From positions 124,001 through 188,000 of the forward strand of contig NZ_BSTQ01000007.1 of assembly GCF_030269605.1 (NCBI RefSeq): a stretch of 64,000 nucleotides of DNA, written 5' to 3'. Every line of letters begins with the position of its first letter. Positions within the stretch are counted from its first letter, which is position 1. Below are positions 63,159 through 64,000 of this stretch, piece after piece. Under the pieces are notes generated by a model, which was not told the origin of the DNA, did no database searches, and was given only the letters and a program-made list of their open reading frames with translations. The position numbers and the translations under genes are program-made. The DNA comes from Lentzea sp. NBRC 105346. Its GTDB lineage: Bacteria > Actinomycetota > Actinomycetes > Mycobacteriales > Pseudonocardiaceae.

Positions 63159-64000
63159 GAACACCAGTTGCGCCACCGTGTAGATCAGCACGCCCGCCAG
63201 CGCGCCCACCACCGTGCCGTTGATCCGGATGAACTGCAGGTCCCGCCCCACCTGCAGCTCGATCTTCCGTGACGTCTCCTCCGCGTCCCACCGCTCGACG
63301 GTGTCGGTGATCAGCGTGGTGATCTCGGCCCGGTAGTTGTTGACCACATAAGCGGCCGCCCCTTCGAGCCACCCGTCGACCTTGGCGCGCAGCTCATCGT
63401 CCTCGGTCAACCGCGTCCCGAAGGTGATCAGCCCGTCCCGCACCCGCACGCGCAGTTCGGAAGACGGATCCGAAGCGGCGTCGAGAAGCATCTTCTTCGC
63501 GGTCCCCCACGCCGAGTCGATCAGGCGACGGACATCGGGGTGGTTGATCATCTGCGACTTGACCAGCTCGGCCCGCTCCATGGTGGCCGGGTCGTTCTGC
63601 ATGTCGCCGGAGAACTCGATCAGGAACTGGTCGATCGCCTGGCGCATCGGGTGGTTGACGTCGGTCTTCACGGCCCACGCGAAGTCGACGAGTTCGGCGT
63701 AGACCTTGTCGGCGAGCATGGCGTCGACGAACTTCGGGGACCACGAAGGGGCGCGGTCGGTTACGACCAGCATGACCTTCTGGTAGTTGTCGCGGACCCA
63801 GTCGTACGCGCGGTCGCACATCAGGTCGACCAGTTTGTGGTGGGCGCCGTCGGTGAGAACCTGCTCCAGCAGCTTGCCCAGGGGCGGACCCCACGGTTGG
63901 TCCACTACGCGCTTCACGATGGCGTGTTCGATTACGGCCTGGACGTCCTCGTCGCGCAGCACGGTCACCGCGCCGCGCACCACGTTGGCCAGCTCGGACG
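63156..64000 (-). CDS. DUF445 membrane-associated protein (5' end outside window)
   Basis: The visible 281 residues follow the actinobacterial DUF445 pattern: LRDEDVQAVIEHAIVKRVVDQPWGPPLGKLLEQVLTDG, a long helical region, and the C-terminal hydrophobic segment RINGTVVGALAGVLIYTVAQLVF. The frame remains open at the window edge, so the N-terminal part is missing. Function is unknown; related proteins are membrane anchored. The stop lies inside the last 31-bp tandem repeat. Confidence 0.88.
   Translation of the reverse strand, partial: SELANVVRGAVTVLRDEDVQAVIEHAIVKRVVDQPWGPPLGKLLEQVLTDGAHHKLVDLMCDRAYDWVRDNYQKVMLVVTDRAPSWSPKFVDAMLADKVYAELVDFAWAVKTDVNHPMRQAIDQFLIEFSGDMQNDPATMERAELVKSQMINHPDVRRLIDSAWGTAKKMLLDAASDPSSELRVRVRDGLITFGTRLTEDDELRAKVDGWLEGAAAYVVNNYRAEITTLITDTVERWDAEETSRKIELQVGRDLQFIRINGTVVGALAGVLIYTVAQLVF

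Overview
The window is high-GC actinobacterial DNA. It carries WhiG, a Gly/Met-rich Ffh tail, PII with an amt-glnB-glnD operon, and the ribosomal/RNA-processing gene order seen in mycobacteria and relatives (ffh, rpsP, KH protein, rimM, trmD, rplS, lepB, rnhB, DUF2469, yraN, comM, dprA, xerC, rpsB, tsf, pyrH, frr, cdsA). Together with WhiG and the accessory genes this suggests the order Pseudonocardiales (Actinosynnema/Lentzea/Saccharothrix/Amycolatopsis type), but no genus can be fixed from the sequence alone.

Layout. (1) 0-3.6 kb: accessory genes (PadR regulator, aldo/keto reductase, secreted lectin-like protein, methyltransferase, VOC protein). (2) 3.6-20.3 kb: a nearly continuous minus-strand core block from rpsP down to cdsA, interrupted by a plus-strand M23 peptidase and a 0.76-kb gene-free stretch. 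Two junctions here (comM-dprA and yraN-comM) hold duplicated or inserted DNA that rebuilds stop/start coupling. Two pairs of DnaA boxes with identical geometry lie at 7.84 and 14.83 kb. (3) 20.4-22.7 kb: hydrolase, PxpA-like subunit and CPBP protease. (4) 22.8-36.4 kb: a ribosomally synthesised peptide (RiPP) cluster of the azol(in)e type. It has a 41-residue precursor, a YcaO cyclodehydratase ending in PxPxP, an Ocin-ThiF-like F protein, a double-domain SagB-type dehydrogenase, an ATP-grasp ligase, a fused double OsmC protein, a Cys/Met-metabolism PLP enzyme, two P450s, a DrrAB-type exporter and a LAL-type LuxR regulator. In mycobacteria the flanking core genes lie in the same chromosomal neighbourhood, so the cluster looks like an insertion into conserved synteny. 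(5) 36.4-43.9 kb: amidohydrolase-ffh, a P-loop protein and glnD-glnB-amt with a candidate GlnR site upstream. (6) 44.0-57.8 kb: a secreted TAP-type peptidase, then purine-ring/allantoin and glyoxylate metabolism (uraD, uricase, allantoinase, allantoicase, gcl, glxR, hyi, glycerate kinase, aceB, a DUF6986 aldolase-like protein) with an IclR regulator and shared operator-like palindromes. An orphan Imm1-like immunity gene sits inside this region. (7) 57.9-64 kb: a LodA-like quinoprotein oxidase fused to a vWA-like domain with its LodB flavoprotein, a MarR regulator, an FMN-reductase-like protein, a repeat-rich spacer and a truncated DUF445 gene.

How the parts fit. The RiPP genes form a tightly overlapping minus-strand operon running from the PLP enzyme to the exporter, with the two P450s transcribed divergently. 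A strong hairpin just after the precursor gene should give an excess of precursor transcript. The purine locus should convert urate to allantoin and then to ureidoglycolate plus urea. Glyoxylate would be salvaged through Gcl/GlxR/glycerate kinase or malate synthase; the HIU-hydrolase and ureidoglycolate-lyase steps are not encoded here.
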